Source: Pseudomonadota bacterium (lineage in GTDB: Bacteria > Pseudomonadota > Alphaproteobacteria > Rhizobiales > Aestuariivirgaceae). Taken from it: 64,000 bases of DNA. The position numbers were made by a program, and so were the translations under genes. Below the pieces are notes generated by a model, which was not told where the DNA came from, did not search any database, and worked only from the letters and a program-made list of their open reading frames with translations. Below, piece by piece: positions 52,937 through 62,231 of the stretch (position 1 is the first letter of the stretch; each line of letters opens with the position of its first letter). Location of the stretch: assembly GCA_020161855.1 (NCBI GenBank), contig JAIUNJ010000005.1:62001-126000 (forward strand), in the 5' to 3' direction.

Positions 52937-54271
52937 TCAGGAGCCGGCGCCAAAGGCCCGGCGCTCCAGCACGGGCATGGAGGCCGCAAAGGTGATGCCG
53001 CGGGCCACGAAGAAGATGTTGAGTGCCGCCCAGAGCCCGTGATTGCCGAAAGCAGGTTCGAGGAACCACCAGCTCACCAGATAGGCGGCGAGCGACACCA
53101 GCATCATGTTGCGCATCTCGCGGGTGGCCATGGCGCCGGTGAAAATGCCGTCGAACTGGAAGCAGGCCGCGCCCAGCACGGTGGCCAGCGCCGCCCAGAG
53201 CATGTAGTGCGAGGCCGTCTCCTGCACCTCGGCATTGGTGGTCATGATGGCAATGAGCGGCGTGCCCAAGGCAATGATCACAAGAGCGCAGAGCAGGCTC
53301 AGAACCCCGGCCCAGAGCGTGGTCAGCCGGATGGCACGCCAGAACCGCGCGCGGTCGCGGGCGCCGACAGCCTGGCCGACAAGCGCCTCGGCGGCATAGG
53401 CGAAGCCGTCGATCATGTAGGCCGCGACCTCGAAGAGATTAAGCACCACCGCATTGGCGGCCACGATCAGATCGCCCTGCTTGGCGCCGCGCGAGACAAA
53501 CCAGGCGAAGCCGAAGACCAGCGCCAGGCTGCGCACCATGATGTCGCCATTGGCGGCCACGAGGGCCGTGAACTTCGCCCGGTCGAAGATGACGGCGGCG
53601 GGCGGCCTGACGCCCATGCGCAGAAACTGGCGCAAGGCGAGCAGGAGGCCGAGGCCCGCAGCGGCGTATTCGGCGATGATGACGGCAAGGCCCACACCCG
53701 CCGTGGCCATGCCGAGGCCAAGCACGAAGATCATGCTCAGCGTCATGTTGGAGAGATTGAGAAAGAGCTGGACGAAGAAGGCGATGTTGGCCCGGCCCTG
53801 GCCGATGAACCAGCCCATGACCGCATAGTTGATGAGCGCCCCGGGCGCTGACCAGATACGCCAGGCGAAATAGGTCTGGGCCTCGCGCATGACATCAGCA
53901 CTACCGCCAACGAGCGTCACGGCGAGGGGTCCGATCCAGGGCCCAGTGGCAATGAGGGCAAGGCCGATGGTGGCGGCCAGCACGAGGCTGCGGCCCAGCA
54001 GCGTGACGAGAGCTTCCTTGTCATTGGCGCCCGTCGCCTGCGCGGCAAGCCCGCCGGTCGACAGGCGGAGGAAGCCGAAGCCCCAGAAGAGAAACGAAAA
54101 GATGAGCGCGCCGACGGCAACGCCGCCGATGTAATAGGGCTCGGGCAGGCGGCCCATGACCGCCGTGTTGACGACACCGATCATCGGCTCCGAGACATTG
54201 GAGAGCACGATCGGAATGGCGATGCGAAGGACGGAGCCGTGGCTGATGGCTGGCGGAACCGGGGCAGACAT
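52937..54271 (-). CDS. MATE-family efflux transporter (DinF-like)
   Basis: This 444-residue protein has twelve membrane helices of the multidrug and toxic compound extrusion family, with IAIPIVLSNVSEPMIGVVNTAVMG at helix 1-2 and a repeated half. DinF-branch features are GFLRLSTGGLAAQATGAND and the LVGQAVGARDRARFWRAI loop. It exports drugs or metabolites against Na+ or H+. The start MSAPVPPAISHGS at 54271 is chosen over one 25 codons upstream. The HxlR gene directly downstream may control it. Confidence 0.9.
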   Translation of the reverse strand: MSAPVPPAISHGSVLRIAIPIVLSNVSEPMIGVVNTAVMGRLPEPYYIGGVAVGALIFSFLFWGFGFLRLSTGGLAAQATGANDKEALVTLLGRSLVLAATIGLALIATGPWIGPLAVTLVGGSADVMREAQTYFAWRIWSAPGALINYAVMGWFIGQGRANIAFFVQLFLNLSNMTLSMIFVLGLGMATAGVGLAVIIAEYAAAGLGLLLALRQFLRMGVRPPAAVIFDRAKFTALVAANGDIMVRSLALVFGFAWFVSRGAKQGDLIVAANAVVLNLFEVAAYMIDGFAYAAEALVGQAVGARDRARFWRAIRLTTLWAGVLSLLCALVIIALGTPLIAIMTTNAEVQETASHYMLWAALATVLGAACFQFDGIFTGAMATREMRNMMLVSLAAYLVSWWFLEPAFGNHGLWAALNIFFVARGITFAASMPVLERRAFGAGS

Positions 54272-54427
54272 CAACGCGGGATGGGCGATTGCCCGGCTGC
54301 CGTCAAGCGGGCGTTCATCTTTCTGTACAGCTGCTGAACACCCCATTCAGGCGCTGCTCAAGGGACAGGGCGCAGCTTCCTCACATCGGGCGATGGAGCA
54401 ACAAGCTCAAACCCAAGGAGTATGACC

Positions 54428-54835
54428 ATGAAACTGTCCCTTCCACTGATTTCCGCCACCGTGCTGGCAAGCGGCCTGACCGCACTGACACTCGCCAGCG
54501 CACCGGCGAGCGCCAGCACCACCTCCAAGCTTCTCGCCTGTAGCGGCAGCAGCAAGGGCAAGGTGGAAAACTGCTGCCAGAAAATCATCACGCGGCACAA
54601 TGATCCCTTCTGGTTCCGCAATGCAGGCGGCAGCTGCGCTGCGGTGATCAAGTGCTCGACCAAGACCGTGTCGGTCGGCATCACCTATGCCGGCACCAAA
54701 AAGGTTGTCGTCTGTGCGGTCGTCATCCCCGGTGAAGGCGGTGGCCGCGGCAAGCTGAAGGTGCCGGACCGCAAGAAGGAATCGCGCGATCCGGGCGGCC
54801 GGGCCGGCGGCCCGAACTCTCCGACGCATGGCTGA
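54428..54835 (+). CDS. small secreted cysteine-rich protein
   Basis: This 135-residue protein has a Sec signal (MKLSLPLISATVLASGLTALTLASAPASA) and a mature part with seven cysteines (LLACSG, NCCQK, SCAAVIKCS, VVVCAV) that could form disulfides. The tail is glycine-, arginine- and proline-rich. AAGGAG is seven bases before ATG 54428; ATG 54422 is less well placed. No family is recognised. It stands alone between the MATE gene and the helicase operon. Confidence 0.65.
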   Translation: MKLSLPLISATVLASGLTALTLASAPASASTTSKLLACSGSSKGKVENCCQKIITRHNDPFWFRNAGGSCAAVIKCSTKTVSVGITYAGTKKVVVCAVVIPGEGGGRGKLKVPDRKKESRDPGGRAGGPNSPTHG

Positions 54836-54889
54836 TGCGCTGCGGGCAACGGGACTGTTGCCCGCCCGCACACAGGCTATGATGGGGCG

Positions 54890-57358
54890 ATGCCCCTTCA
54901 TCCCCTCATTGCCGGCTGGTTTGCGGCGCGCGGCTGGACTCCGCGCCCGCATCAGCTGGCGATGCTGGAACAGGGGCGCGCCGGGCAATCGGCACTGCTC
55001 ATCTCGCCGACCGGCGGCGGCAAGACACTGGCGGGCTTTCTCGCCACGCTGGAAGAGCTGGCGGAACCGCATGAACACAACGGCATCCACACGCTCTATA
55101 TCTCGCCGCTGAAAGCGCTCGCCGTCGACATTGCGCGCAATCTGGAAGCACCGGTTTCGGAGATGGGCCTTCCCATCACCATCGAGACGCGCACCGGCGA
55201 CACGCCGGCCTCGCGCCGCCAGCGCATCCGGAGCCATCCGCCCGATATCCTGATCACCACACCGGAACAGGTGTCGCTCATGGTGGCCGATGGCGCGGCG
55301 GCACATCTGCTGCGCAACCTGCGCTGCGTGGTGATCGACGAACTGCATGCGCTGGTGACCTCGAAGCGCGGCGTGCTGCTGTCGCTGGCGCTGACGCGCC
55401 TGCGCAGCCATGCACCGCAGGCACGCTTCTCGGGCCTCTCCGCCACCGTCGCCGACCCGGATGCCCTGCGCGCCTGGCTGGCCCCGGCAGTACAGACACC
55501 GGCAGCCCTGGTGACGGGCGCGCCCGGCGCCCCCGCCAGGGTGCGCATCCTCGAATCGGCCGAGCGCGTGCCCTGGTCCGGGCATTCAGCCCGCTACGCG
55601 ATCGCCGACATCTATGCCGCGATCAAGCAGCACCGCATGTCGCTCATCTTCGTCAACACGCGAAGCCAGGCGGAACTGCTCTTCCAGGAATTATGGAACG
55701 CCAATGACGATGTGCTGCCGATCGCGCTGCATCACGGCTCGCTCGATGTCGGCCAGCGCCGCAAGGTGGAAGCCGCCATGGCGGCCAACAAGCTGAAGGC
55801 CGTGGTCTGCACCTCGACGCTCGATCTCGGCATCGACTGGGGCGATGTCGATCTCGTCGTGCAGGTGGGTGCCCCCAAGGGCTCAAGCCGCCTGCTGCAA
55901 CGGATCGGCCGCGCCAACCACCGGCTGGACGAGGCCAGCAACGCCCTGCTCGTTCCCTCCAACCGGTTCGAGGTGCTGGAATGCGAGGCGGCAGCCGATG
56001 CCGTGTCCGAGAATGCCCAGGACACGGAATACCCCAGCGTGATGAAGCTCGATGTGCTGGCCCAGCACATCATGGGACGGGCCGTGGCGGGGCCTTTCAA
56101 TGCCGATGATCTCTTTCGCGAGGTGACCTCGGCCTTCACCTTCCGGAACCTCACGCGCGCGCTCTTCGACCAGGCCCTCGATTTCGTGGCGACCGGCGGC
56201 TACGCGCTCAAATCCTATGAGCGCTACGCAAAGCTGAAGCGCCAGGGCGACGGCACATGGCGCGTGGCGCATCCGCGGCTGGCGCAGCAGTATCGTATGA
56301 ACATCGGCACCATCGTCGAGGAGGAGATGCTGAAGGTGCGGCTTGCGAAGCTCCGCATCGTTGCGGGCAAGCGCGTGGTGACGGGCGGCTTCGTGCTCGG
56401 CGAAATGGAGGAATGGTTCCTCAGCCAGCTCGCGGTGGGCGACACCTTCCTCTTCGGCGGCGAGGTTCTGCGCTTCGAGGGCCTCGACGAGTTCGGCGGG
56501 CTGGCGACGCGGGCGCGTGGCAAGGAACCGAAGATCCCCTCCTACCAGGGCGGCAAGTTTCCGCTCTCGACCTATCTCGCAGGACGGGTGCGGCAGATCC
56601 TTGCCGATCCGGCCCAATGGAAGGCCCTGCCCGCGCAGGTGCGCGACTGGCTTGCCACACAGCGCTGGGCCAGCGTCATTCCGGGCGCACAGCAGATGCT
56701 GGTCGAAACCTTTCCGCGCGCCGACAAGCACTACATGGTGTGCTACCCCTTCGAGGGGCGGCTGGCGCAGCAGACACTGGGCATGTTGCTGACGCGGCGC
56801 CTGGAACGCTGGGGGGCCGGCCCCCTCGGCTTTGTGGCCTCGGAGTATGCACTGGTCATCTGGATGGTGCGCGATCTCTCGGCGCTGATCGCCCATGGCC
56901 GCATCCCGCTGGCAAAGCTCTTCGATGAAGACATGCTGGGCGACGATCTCGAGGCCTGGCTTGCAGAATCCTCATTGATGAAACGAACTTTCCGCAATGT
57001 GGCCATCATCGCAGGCCTGATTGAACGGCGCATGCCCGGGAAAGAGAAGACCGCCCGCCAGGTGACCGTGAACACCGACCTGATCTACGACGCCCTGCGC
57101 TCGCACCAGCCGGATCACATCCTGCTGCGCGCCGCATGGGACGATGCCGCCGAAGGCCTGATCGACGTGCACCGGCTTGGCGCGCTCCTCAAGCGCATCA
57201 AGAACCAGATCCTGCACAAGCCGCTGGAACGGGTGTCGCCGCTGGCCGTTCCGGTGCTGCTTGATATCGGGCGCGAATCGATTCAGGGCGAAGGCCATGA
57301 TGCCCTTCTCGCCGAAGCCGCTGACGCGCTCATTGCCGAGGCCACCCGGCTTGTCTAG
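54890..57358 (+). CDS. ligase-associated DNA damage response DEXH-box helicase (Lhr-like)
   Basis: The 822-residue superfamily 2 helicase has Walker A SPTGGGKTLAGF, ISPLKALAVD, box II IDELHAL, GLSATV, VNTRSQAE, the helicase-C motif TSTLDLGIDWGDVD and QRIGRANHR. Lhr-type C-terminal domains follow. This form usually belongs to a set with an exonuclease, a DNA ligase and the phosphoesterase PdeM; here only PdeM is next to it, overlapping by eight bases. It is probably a DNA repair enzyme. Confidence 0.92.
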   Translation: MPLHPLIAGWFAARGWTPRPHQLAMLEQGRAGQSALLISPTGGGKTLAGFLATLEELAEPHEHNGIHTLYISPLKALAVDIARNLEAPVSEMGLPITIETRTGDTPASRRQRIRSHPPDILITTPEQVSLMVADGAAAHLLRNLRCVVIDELHALVTSKRGVLLSLALTRLRSHAPQARFSGLSATVADPDALRAWLAPAVQTPAALVTGAPGAPARVRILESAERVPWSGHSARYAIADIYAAIKQHRMSLIFVNTRSQAELLFQELWNANDDVLPIALHHGSLDVGQRRKVEAAMAANKLKAVVCTSTLDLGIDWGDVDLVVQVGAPKGSSRLLQRIGRANHRLDEASNALLVPSNRFEVLECEAAADAVSENAQDTEYPSVMKLDVLAQHIMGRAVAGPFNADDLFREVTSAFTFRNLTRALFDQALDFVATGGYALKSYERYAKLKRQGDGTWRVAHPRLAQQYRMNIGTIVEEEMLKVRLAKLRIVAGKRVVTGGFVLGEMEEWFLSQLAVGDTFLFGGEVLRFEGLDEFGGLATRARGKEPKIPSYQGGKFPLSTYLAGRVRQILADPAQWKALPAQVRDWLATQRWASVIPGAQQMLVETFPRADKHYMVCYPFEGRLAQQTLGMLLTRRLERWGAGPLGFVASEYALVIWMVRDLSALIAHGRIPLAKLFDEDMLGDDLEAWLAESSLMKRTFRNVAIIAGLIERRMPGKEKTARQVTVNTDLIYDALRSHQPDHILLRAAWDDAAEGLIDVHRLGALLKRIKNQILHKPLERVSPLAVPVLLDIGRESIQGEGHDALLAEAADALIAEATRLV

Positions 57359-58034
57359 GACGCAGCTGATCGAGGTGGGCGGGCTTGCGGCCATTCCGCA
57401 TCTCTCGGGCGCGCTCTACCTGCCCGACGAACGCGTGCTGCTGGTGGCCGACCTCCATCTCGAACAGGGTGCGAGCCTGGCCCGGCGCGGCGTGCATGTG
57501 CCGCCCTATGACACGGCGGGAACACTCGATGCGCTGGAAGACGTGCTGGCCGAGACCAAGCCGTGGCGGCTGATCCTGCTGGGCGATTCCTTCCATGATG
57601 CCGTGGCCCATGAAGCCCTCGATGCCCGCGACCTCGACCGGCTGCGCAGCCTCACGGCGCGGATCGAGACGGTGTGGATCAGCGGCAACCACGATCCGGA
57701 AGCCCATGGCAATCTCGGCGGCTTCTGCGTCGCGGAAGTGGCGCTGGGGCGCATCACGCTGCGCCACATTCCGCAGCGCGTGCTGAAAGACGCCTGCGAG
57801 GTGTCAGGCCATCTGCATCCGGGCGCGGCGATCGAACAGCGTGGCATCCGGTTGCGCGCCAAGTGTTTCGTGAGCGACGGCAGGCGCCTCATCCTGCCGG
57901 CCTTCGGGCGCTATACGGGGGCGCTCAATGTGCGCTCGGAAGCCTTCCGCGGCCTCTTCGACGAAGAGGCAACGCAAGCCTGGATGATCGGGAACGGCAC
58001 GCTGCACCGCTTCCCGTTCAAGAGGCTGAGCTAG
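57351..58034 (+). CDS. pdeM: ligase-associated DNA damage response endonuclease PdeM
   Basis: This 227-residue calcineurin-like metallophosphoesterase has the motif series LVADLHLEQG, LLGDSFHD, SGNHDPE and SGHLHPGA, which bind two metal ions. The start TTG 57351 lies within the helicase stop region and gives the family N-terminus (LPDERVLLVADLH soon after); a GTG at 57375 is an alternative. PdeM is a partner of the Lhr-like helicase in DNA repair. The stop overlaps that of the PodJ-like gene (CTAG). Confidence 0.9.
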   Translation: MSRTQLIEVGGLAAIPHLSGALYLPDERVLLVADLHLEQGASLARRGVHVPPYDTAGTLDALEDVLAETKPWRLILLGDSFHDAVAHEALDARDLDRLRSLTARIETVWISGNHDPEAHGNLGGFCVAEVALGRITLRHIPQRVLKDACEVSGHLHPGAAIEQRGIRLRAKCFVSDGRRLILPAFGRYTGALNVRSEAFRGLFDEEATQAWMIGNGTLHRFPFKRLS

Positions 58035-61000
58035 CCCTTCGGCTCTTCCGTCCAGTCGCGGTTGTTGACGGCGACCACATTTGCCGTATCGCGCGGCTTC
58101 TCCGGCTTCCACTGGGCCAGACGGTCCTGCACCGACTGGCGCTCGGTCTGGGTCAGGGTCTTGGCAATGGCGTTGGCGCGCTTCAGGCCTTCCTGATCAT
58201 CCTGCTGGGCGGCCAGCATGTACCAGAACATGGCGTCCTTGGAATCCTTGGGCGTGCCGAGGCCGCGCTCGAGGAGAACGGCGAGATTATATTCGCTGTC
58301 CTTGAGGCCATGGGCGGCCGCGAGCGAGAACCACTTGTAGGCCTTCTCGTAATCCGGCTTGCCGATCTCGTTGCCGGCGGAGAGCACGGCAGCATTGTGC
58401 ATGGACTTCACATTGCCGAGGGCAGCAGCGCGTTCGTACCAGCCGAGGGCGGCGCGCAGATCGCGAGGAACGCCCTTGCCCTTTTCGTAGAGTGTCGCAA
58501 CGCGATACTGGGCCGGGGCAAGGCCCTGGGCCGCAGCCTTGCCATACCAGAAGGCAGCCTTGGCAAAATCCTGCGGCACGCGGTCGCCATTGTGATAGCG
58601 CGTGGCGATGACGAACTGGGCATCGGCATTGCCGAGAGCCGCCGCCTCGCGGAGCTTCATCGAGCCCACTTCGGCGGGCGGCATGTTGCTGCCCTGCTCC
58701 TCGCCCGCGACGATGGCCTGGATGGCATCCTCGGTCGGGGCGGTCGATGCCGTCAGCACCGAGTCGATGTCAGGTTCGGGAAGACCGAGCGCCGCTGGCT
58801 TGGCGGCCTCGACGGTCTTGGTCATCTCGCTCGCCTTCTGGGCCTGACCGGCAGGAGCGGAGCTCTTCTTCACATTGGGCTGAAGCGGCTGCTCAAGGGC
58901 TGCAGGCTCGACGGGCTTGGCCTTGTTGGTGCGGCCATAGAGATTGGCACCGACGGCCGAGACCATGGCGAGCAGCAGGAAGCCCAGAATGATGAGCTTG
59001 CGGCGCTTGGCATCATTGTTGTTGGCAGGCTTGAAACCCGGCGGCGGCTTGATTTCTCCCGAGAGACCAACGGGATCGGTCTTCTGCTTCGGCTTGCGCT
59101 TGAACAGCGAGATGTTGAACAGCTTCTTCGAGCCAACCTCGCTGGCCCGCGCCATGCCGGGGGCTACACCTGCAAAGATGCTCTTCTGCTGGGCGGAGGC
59201 CTGCGCGGCCCGGCGGGCCGCAGCGATGAAATCGTCGCCGCTGAGCGGCGCTGCATCGGCAGCAGGCATGGCGGGCTCGAGGAAGGGTGAGCTTTCCGCC
59301 GGTGACGGCCCCGCCTCCAGAGGGTTCTGGAGCGGCGGGATTTCGGATTGCGGCGCCGGTACATCCGTGGCCGCCGCAGGTCCGAGATTGAATTCTGGAA
59401 TCTGGGGTTCGAGAGGGTTGTTGACGGCAGCAGCCATGGGCTCGGCAAAGCCCTGCGGGGCCGCTGCGGCGGCAACGCGCTGACCGATCGCCGCCGTCTC
59501 AAGCTCGGCGAGCTTGGTGACGATCTGCTCCAGCGTCTCGTGAACAGCTTCGAGCGTTTCCTGATTGCGCTGATCAGAACTCTCGGCCGCCTGACGCACG
59601 GCATCGAGGCCCTGTTCAAGGGCGGAGATTTCCGGAGAACCGGCCAGCGTTACCGGCTGCGGGCCCTGGGCCAGCAAGCGGTCGGCCATGCGGTTCGCTG
59701 CGTCTTCGGCGACCTGCTGGGTCCAGGTGCGATGCTGGTCGAAGCTCTCGAAGAGCTGGTTCACGGCACGCTCGATGGTTTCGATCGAGGAGAGATGCTG
59801 CTCGGTGCGGGCCACGCGATCGGTGACCTCGGCCAGGCGGGATTCGATCTCGCCGGGATGGCCAGCGGCCTGATTGGTCAGCATCTCGTTGAAGCGGTAG
59901 TCGAGCTCGGCGATGCGGCCCTCAAGCTCGTTGAAATGCGGTGACTGCTGGCTGGCGCTCTCGCTCTGCTCGATGCGCTGGGTGAGATCGAGGATGCGGC
60001 GGTCCATCTCGGCCAGCGGGCGCATGTCGGGGCCCTGGGCCACGCGCGTGGAAAGCTGTTCGACGGCGCTGCGCAGGCGCTGCACCTCGCCCGTATCCTG
60101 CGGGATGGCGTTGACCTCATCGATGCGGCGGTTCAGGCGCTCGATCTCGCCGCGCAGGCGCTGCATCTCGGCCGGTGAGCTGGTGATCGACGACTGCGCT
60201 TCCTTGACGAGGCCGACAATGCGGGTCTCGATGGCGCGCAGTTCCTGCTGGCTGGCCTGCACGGCCTGGGTCTGGGCGCGGGCGGCAAGGGCCTCGGCGG
60301 TGTCGCGCACCGTGTCGATGCGTTCGACAAGGCCTGCAATCTCGACCTTGAGCAGTTCCTTGAGACCGGCAGGGCGGGCCTGCTCGCTCTGTTCCATGCG
60401 GCGGGCGAGATCGCCCAGACGGTTTTCGAGCTGGGTGAAGGCCGGAGCCTGGCGCAGCAGCTGGTCGCTGCCGGAGGTCTGGGCCTTCTGCGAGAGCGAG
60501 GCCAGACGGTCCTGCATGGACTTCATCTGGTCGCGGTTGCGCTTCTCGCTCGACTCCATGTGCTCGACGATGCCGCGCACGGCCTTCTCAAGCGCCTGGT
60601 AGCCCGGTGACTCCTCGGGCCGCGGGGCAGTCTTGATGGCATTGGTGACCTGGCGGCCGAGCGTGCTCAGGCGCTCGTTGACCGCGGTGAAGGCTTCAAC
60701 CGTCTGGCGTTCGTTGCTTTCAACCCGGTTGAGGACGCGCTGCAGGGCAGCGGAATCCTGTTCGGCCTGACCAGCCGAGCGGATGCCGATGCGCGAGGCC
60801 GTGCTGGTCTCGTTCTGCGAGAGGCGGGCCAGTGTCTCGGCGATATCTTCGAGGCGGCTGGCGGTACGCTCCAGGGCGGCTTCCTGTGGCTTTGGCACAC
60901 GGCCCCGGGGCTGCTGCTGGGCAGATTCTTCACGGCCGTCGGACTGCTGGTCGAGAATGGTGCTGTTCAGCCATTCGCCCAGGGTCATGCCCGAGCGCCG

Positions 61001-61072
61001 GGCCGCCTGCTTGGCGGCTTCCCGGGCGTCAGGCTCGATCCCTTTGATACTCCACGGCAATCCTGGCTTCAT
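58031..61072 (-). CDS. PodJ-like polarity/cell-envelope protein with coiled coil, membrane helix and Sel1 repeats
   Basis: The 1013-residue protein has a short N-terminal motif (WSIKGIEPDAREAAKQAARRSGMTLGEWLN), long coiled coils at about 60-560, a proline-rich linker, one membrane helix at about 691-712 (LIILGFLLLAMVSAVGANLYG) and periplasmic Sel1/TPR repeats at about 805-965 (NADAQFVIATRYHNG, DYEKAYKWFSLAAAHG). This is the Caulobacter PodJ plan, a polar localisation factor in Rhizobiales relatives. ATG 61072 is chosen; the frame is open 24 codons further. It overlaps the pdeM stop. Confidence 0.85.
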   Translation of the reverse strand: MKPGLPWSIKGIEPDAREAAKQAARRSGMTLGEWLNSTILDQQSDGREESAQQQPRGRVPKPQEAALERTASRLEDIAETLARLSQNETSTASRIGIRSAGQAEQDSAALQRVLNRVESNERQTVEAFTAVNERLSTLGRQVTNAIKTAPRPEESPGYQALEKAVRGIVEHMESSEKRNRDQMKSMQDRLASLSQKAQTSGSDQLLRQAPAFTQLENRLGDLARRMEQSEQARPAGLKELLKVEIAGLVERIDTVRDTAEALAARAQTQAVQASQQELRAIETRIVGLVKEAQSSITSSPAEMQRLRGEIERLNRRIDEVNAIPQDTGEVQRLRSAVEQLSTRVAQGPDMRPLAEMDRRILDLTQRIEQSESASQQSPHFNELEGRIAELDYRFNEMLTNQAAGHPGEIESRLAEVTDRVARTEQHLSSIETIERAVNQLFESFDQHRTWTQQVAEDAANRMADRLLAQGPQPVTLAGSPEISALEQGLDAVRQAAESSDQRNQETLEAVHETLEQIVTKLAELETAAIGQRVAAAAAPQGFAEPMAAAVNNPLEPQIPEFNLGPAAATDVPAPQSEIPPLQNPLEAGPSPAESSPFLEPAMPAADAAPLSGDDFIAAARRAAQASAQQKSIFAGVAPGMARASEVGSKKLFNISLFKRKPKQKTDPVGLSGEIKPPPGFKPANNNDAKRRKLIILGFLLLAMVSAVGANLYGRTNKAKPVEPAALEQPLQPNVKKSSAPAGQAQKASEMTKTVEAAKPAALGLPEPDIDSVLTASTAPTEDAIQAIVAGEEQGSNMPPAEVGSMKLREAAALGNADAQFVIATRYHNGDRVPQDFAKAAFWYGKAAAQGLAPAQYRVATLYEKGKGVPRDLRAALGWYERAAALGNVKSMHNAAVLSAGNEIGKPDYEKAYKWFSLAAAHGLKDSEYNLAVLLERGLGTPKDSKDAMFWYMLAAQQDDQEGLKRANAIAKTLTQTERQSVQDRLAQWKPEKPRDTANVVAVNNRDWTEEPKG

Positions 61073-61149
61073 GCCACCACTCCTTGCGTCCCGGCAGCTG
61101 TGGTGGAGGCCCCCCAAATCACGCGCCAGGACAGAAAATCCCAAACGCG

Positions 61150-61181
61150 AAAGTTAACTTTCTTGGTAAATAATCAGTTAA
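61150..61181 (-). promoter_or_regulatory. candidate CtrA-type site upstream of the PodJ-like gene
   Basis: On the minus strand, TTAA-CTGATTA-TTTACC (61165-61181) is one mismatch from the CtrA consensus TTAA-N7-TTAAC, and a perfect palindrome AAAGTTAACTTT lies at 61150-61161. They are about 80-110 bases before the gene. CtrA control of a polarity gene would be fitting but is unproven. Confidence 0.35.
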
Positions 61182-61233
61182 GCATTTGATCTTTTTTGCG
61201 GAATGGCGTTGAGAGCGGACAGGAGCCATCGCC

Positions 61234-62085
61234 TTGACCCTCGCCTTCGTGACCCCCGCCCATGACCGTATGGAAGACCTGCGCCGGGAGCCCCACAAGA
61301 TCGAGGCGCTGCTGGCGTCTCCACAGGCGCGCATCTACCGGGCCCGTGGCGACCTGATCGAGGTCGAGGGCGAGCGCCCGCGCATCTCGCATGTGCCTCT
61401 CGGCGATGCCGCGATCTTCCTCGGACTGGCCGCCGACGGCGTGCCGCTTTTCGCCGAACAGGCGCCCGAGAGCGCCACGCTGGCGCCGCTGCGCGGCCTG
61501 ATGCTGTCCGGGGCCCTGCCCCATGAGGAACTGACGCTGCTGGCCCAGGCCCGCAGCCTTGTGCACTGGCATGAGACCCATGGCTTCTGCGCCAAGTGCG
61601 GCACGCAATCGGAGATGAAGGACGGGGGCTACCGCCGTCACTGCAACGCCTGCAACGCCGATCATTTTCCGCGCACCGACCCCGTTGTCATCATCACCGT
61701 CACCTGGAACGGCCATGTGCTGCTGGGGCGGCAATCAAGCTGGGCGCCGGGCATGTATTCCGCGCTGGCAGGCTTCATGGAGCCGGGCGAAACCATCGAG
61801 AATGCAGCGCGCCGCGAGGTGTGGGAGGAAGCCGGCATCCGCGTCGGCAAGGTGGGCTATGTGCAGAGCCAGCCCTGGCCTTTCCCCTCCAGCATCATGA
61901 TCGGGCTCACCGGCGAGGCCGACACCCACGACATCCGCATCGACCACCATGAGCTTGAGGATGCGCGCTGGTTTTCCTTTGCCGAGGCGCAGCAGATGGT
62001 CGCGCGCACGCATCCGCAGGGCCTCACCGCGACGCATCCCTATGCCATTGCCCATCACCTGTTGCTGAAGGTACTGGAGCGCTGA
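61234..62085 (+). CDS. nudC: NAD(+) diphosphatase, NudC-like
   Basis: This 283-residue Nudix hydrolase cleaves NADH/NAD to NMN and AMP and can remove NAD caps from RNA. The zinc site CAKC..CNAC, the Nudix box GFMEPGETIENAARREVWEEAG and the NudC-specific SQPWPFPSS are all present. The start is TTG 61234 with AGGAG about eight bases upstream. It is divergent from the PodJ-like gene. Confidence 0.93.
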   Translation: MTLAFVTPAHDRMEDLRREPHKIEALLASPQARIYRARGDLIEVEGERPRISHVPLGDAAIFLGLAADGVPLFAEQAPESATLAPLRGLMLSGALPHEELTLLAQARSLVHWHETHGFCAKCGTQSEMKDGGYRRHCNACNADHFPRTDPVVIITVTWNGHVLLGRQSSWAPGMYSALAGFMEPGETIENAARREVWEEAGIRVGKVGYVQSQPWPFPSSIMIGLTGEADTHDIRIDHHELEDARWFSFAEAQQMVARTHPQGLTATHPYAIAHHLLLKVLER

Positions 62086-62231
62086 TACAGCGGCTCCCAG
62101 GCCGACAACCTGAGATTGCGGAATAGGCGTCTGGCTGGCACTAGACAAAGCAGCCGTCATTTGATCAATCTTCGCACATGTCGGCGCAATGACCGGGGGG
62201 CCGTGCCTGACATGAGAGTGAGGCTGACTCC

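Noticed and set aside
57674..59290. 538-codon plus-strand frame opposite the PodJ-like gene
   Set aside because: It is antisense to a well-supported protein and low in recognisable features.
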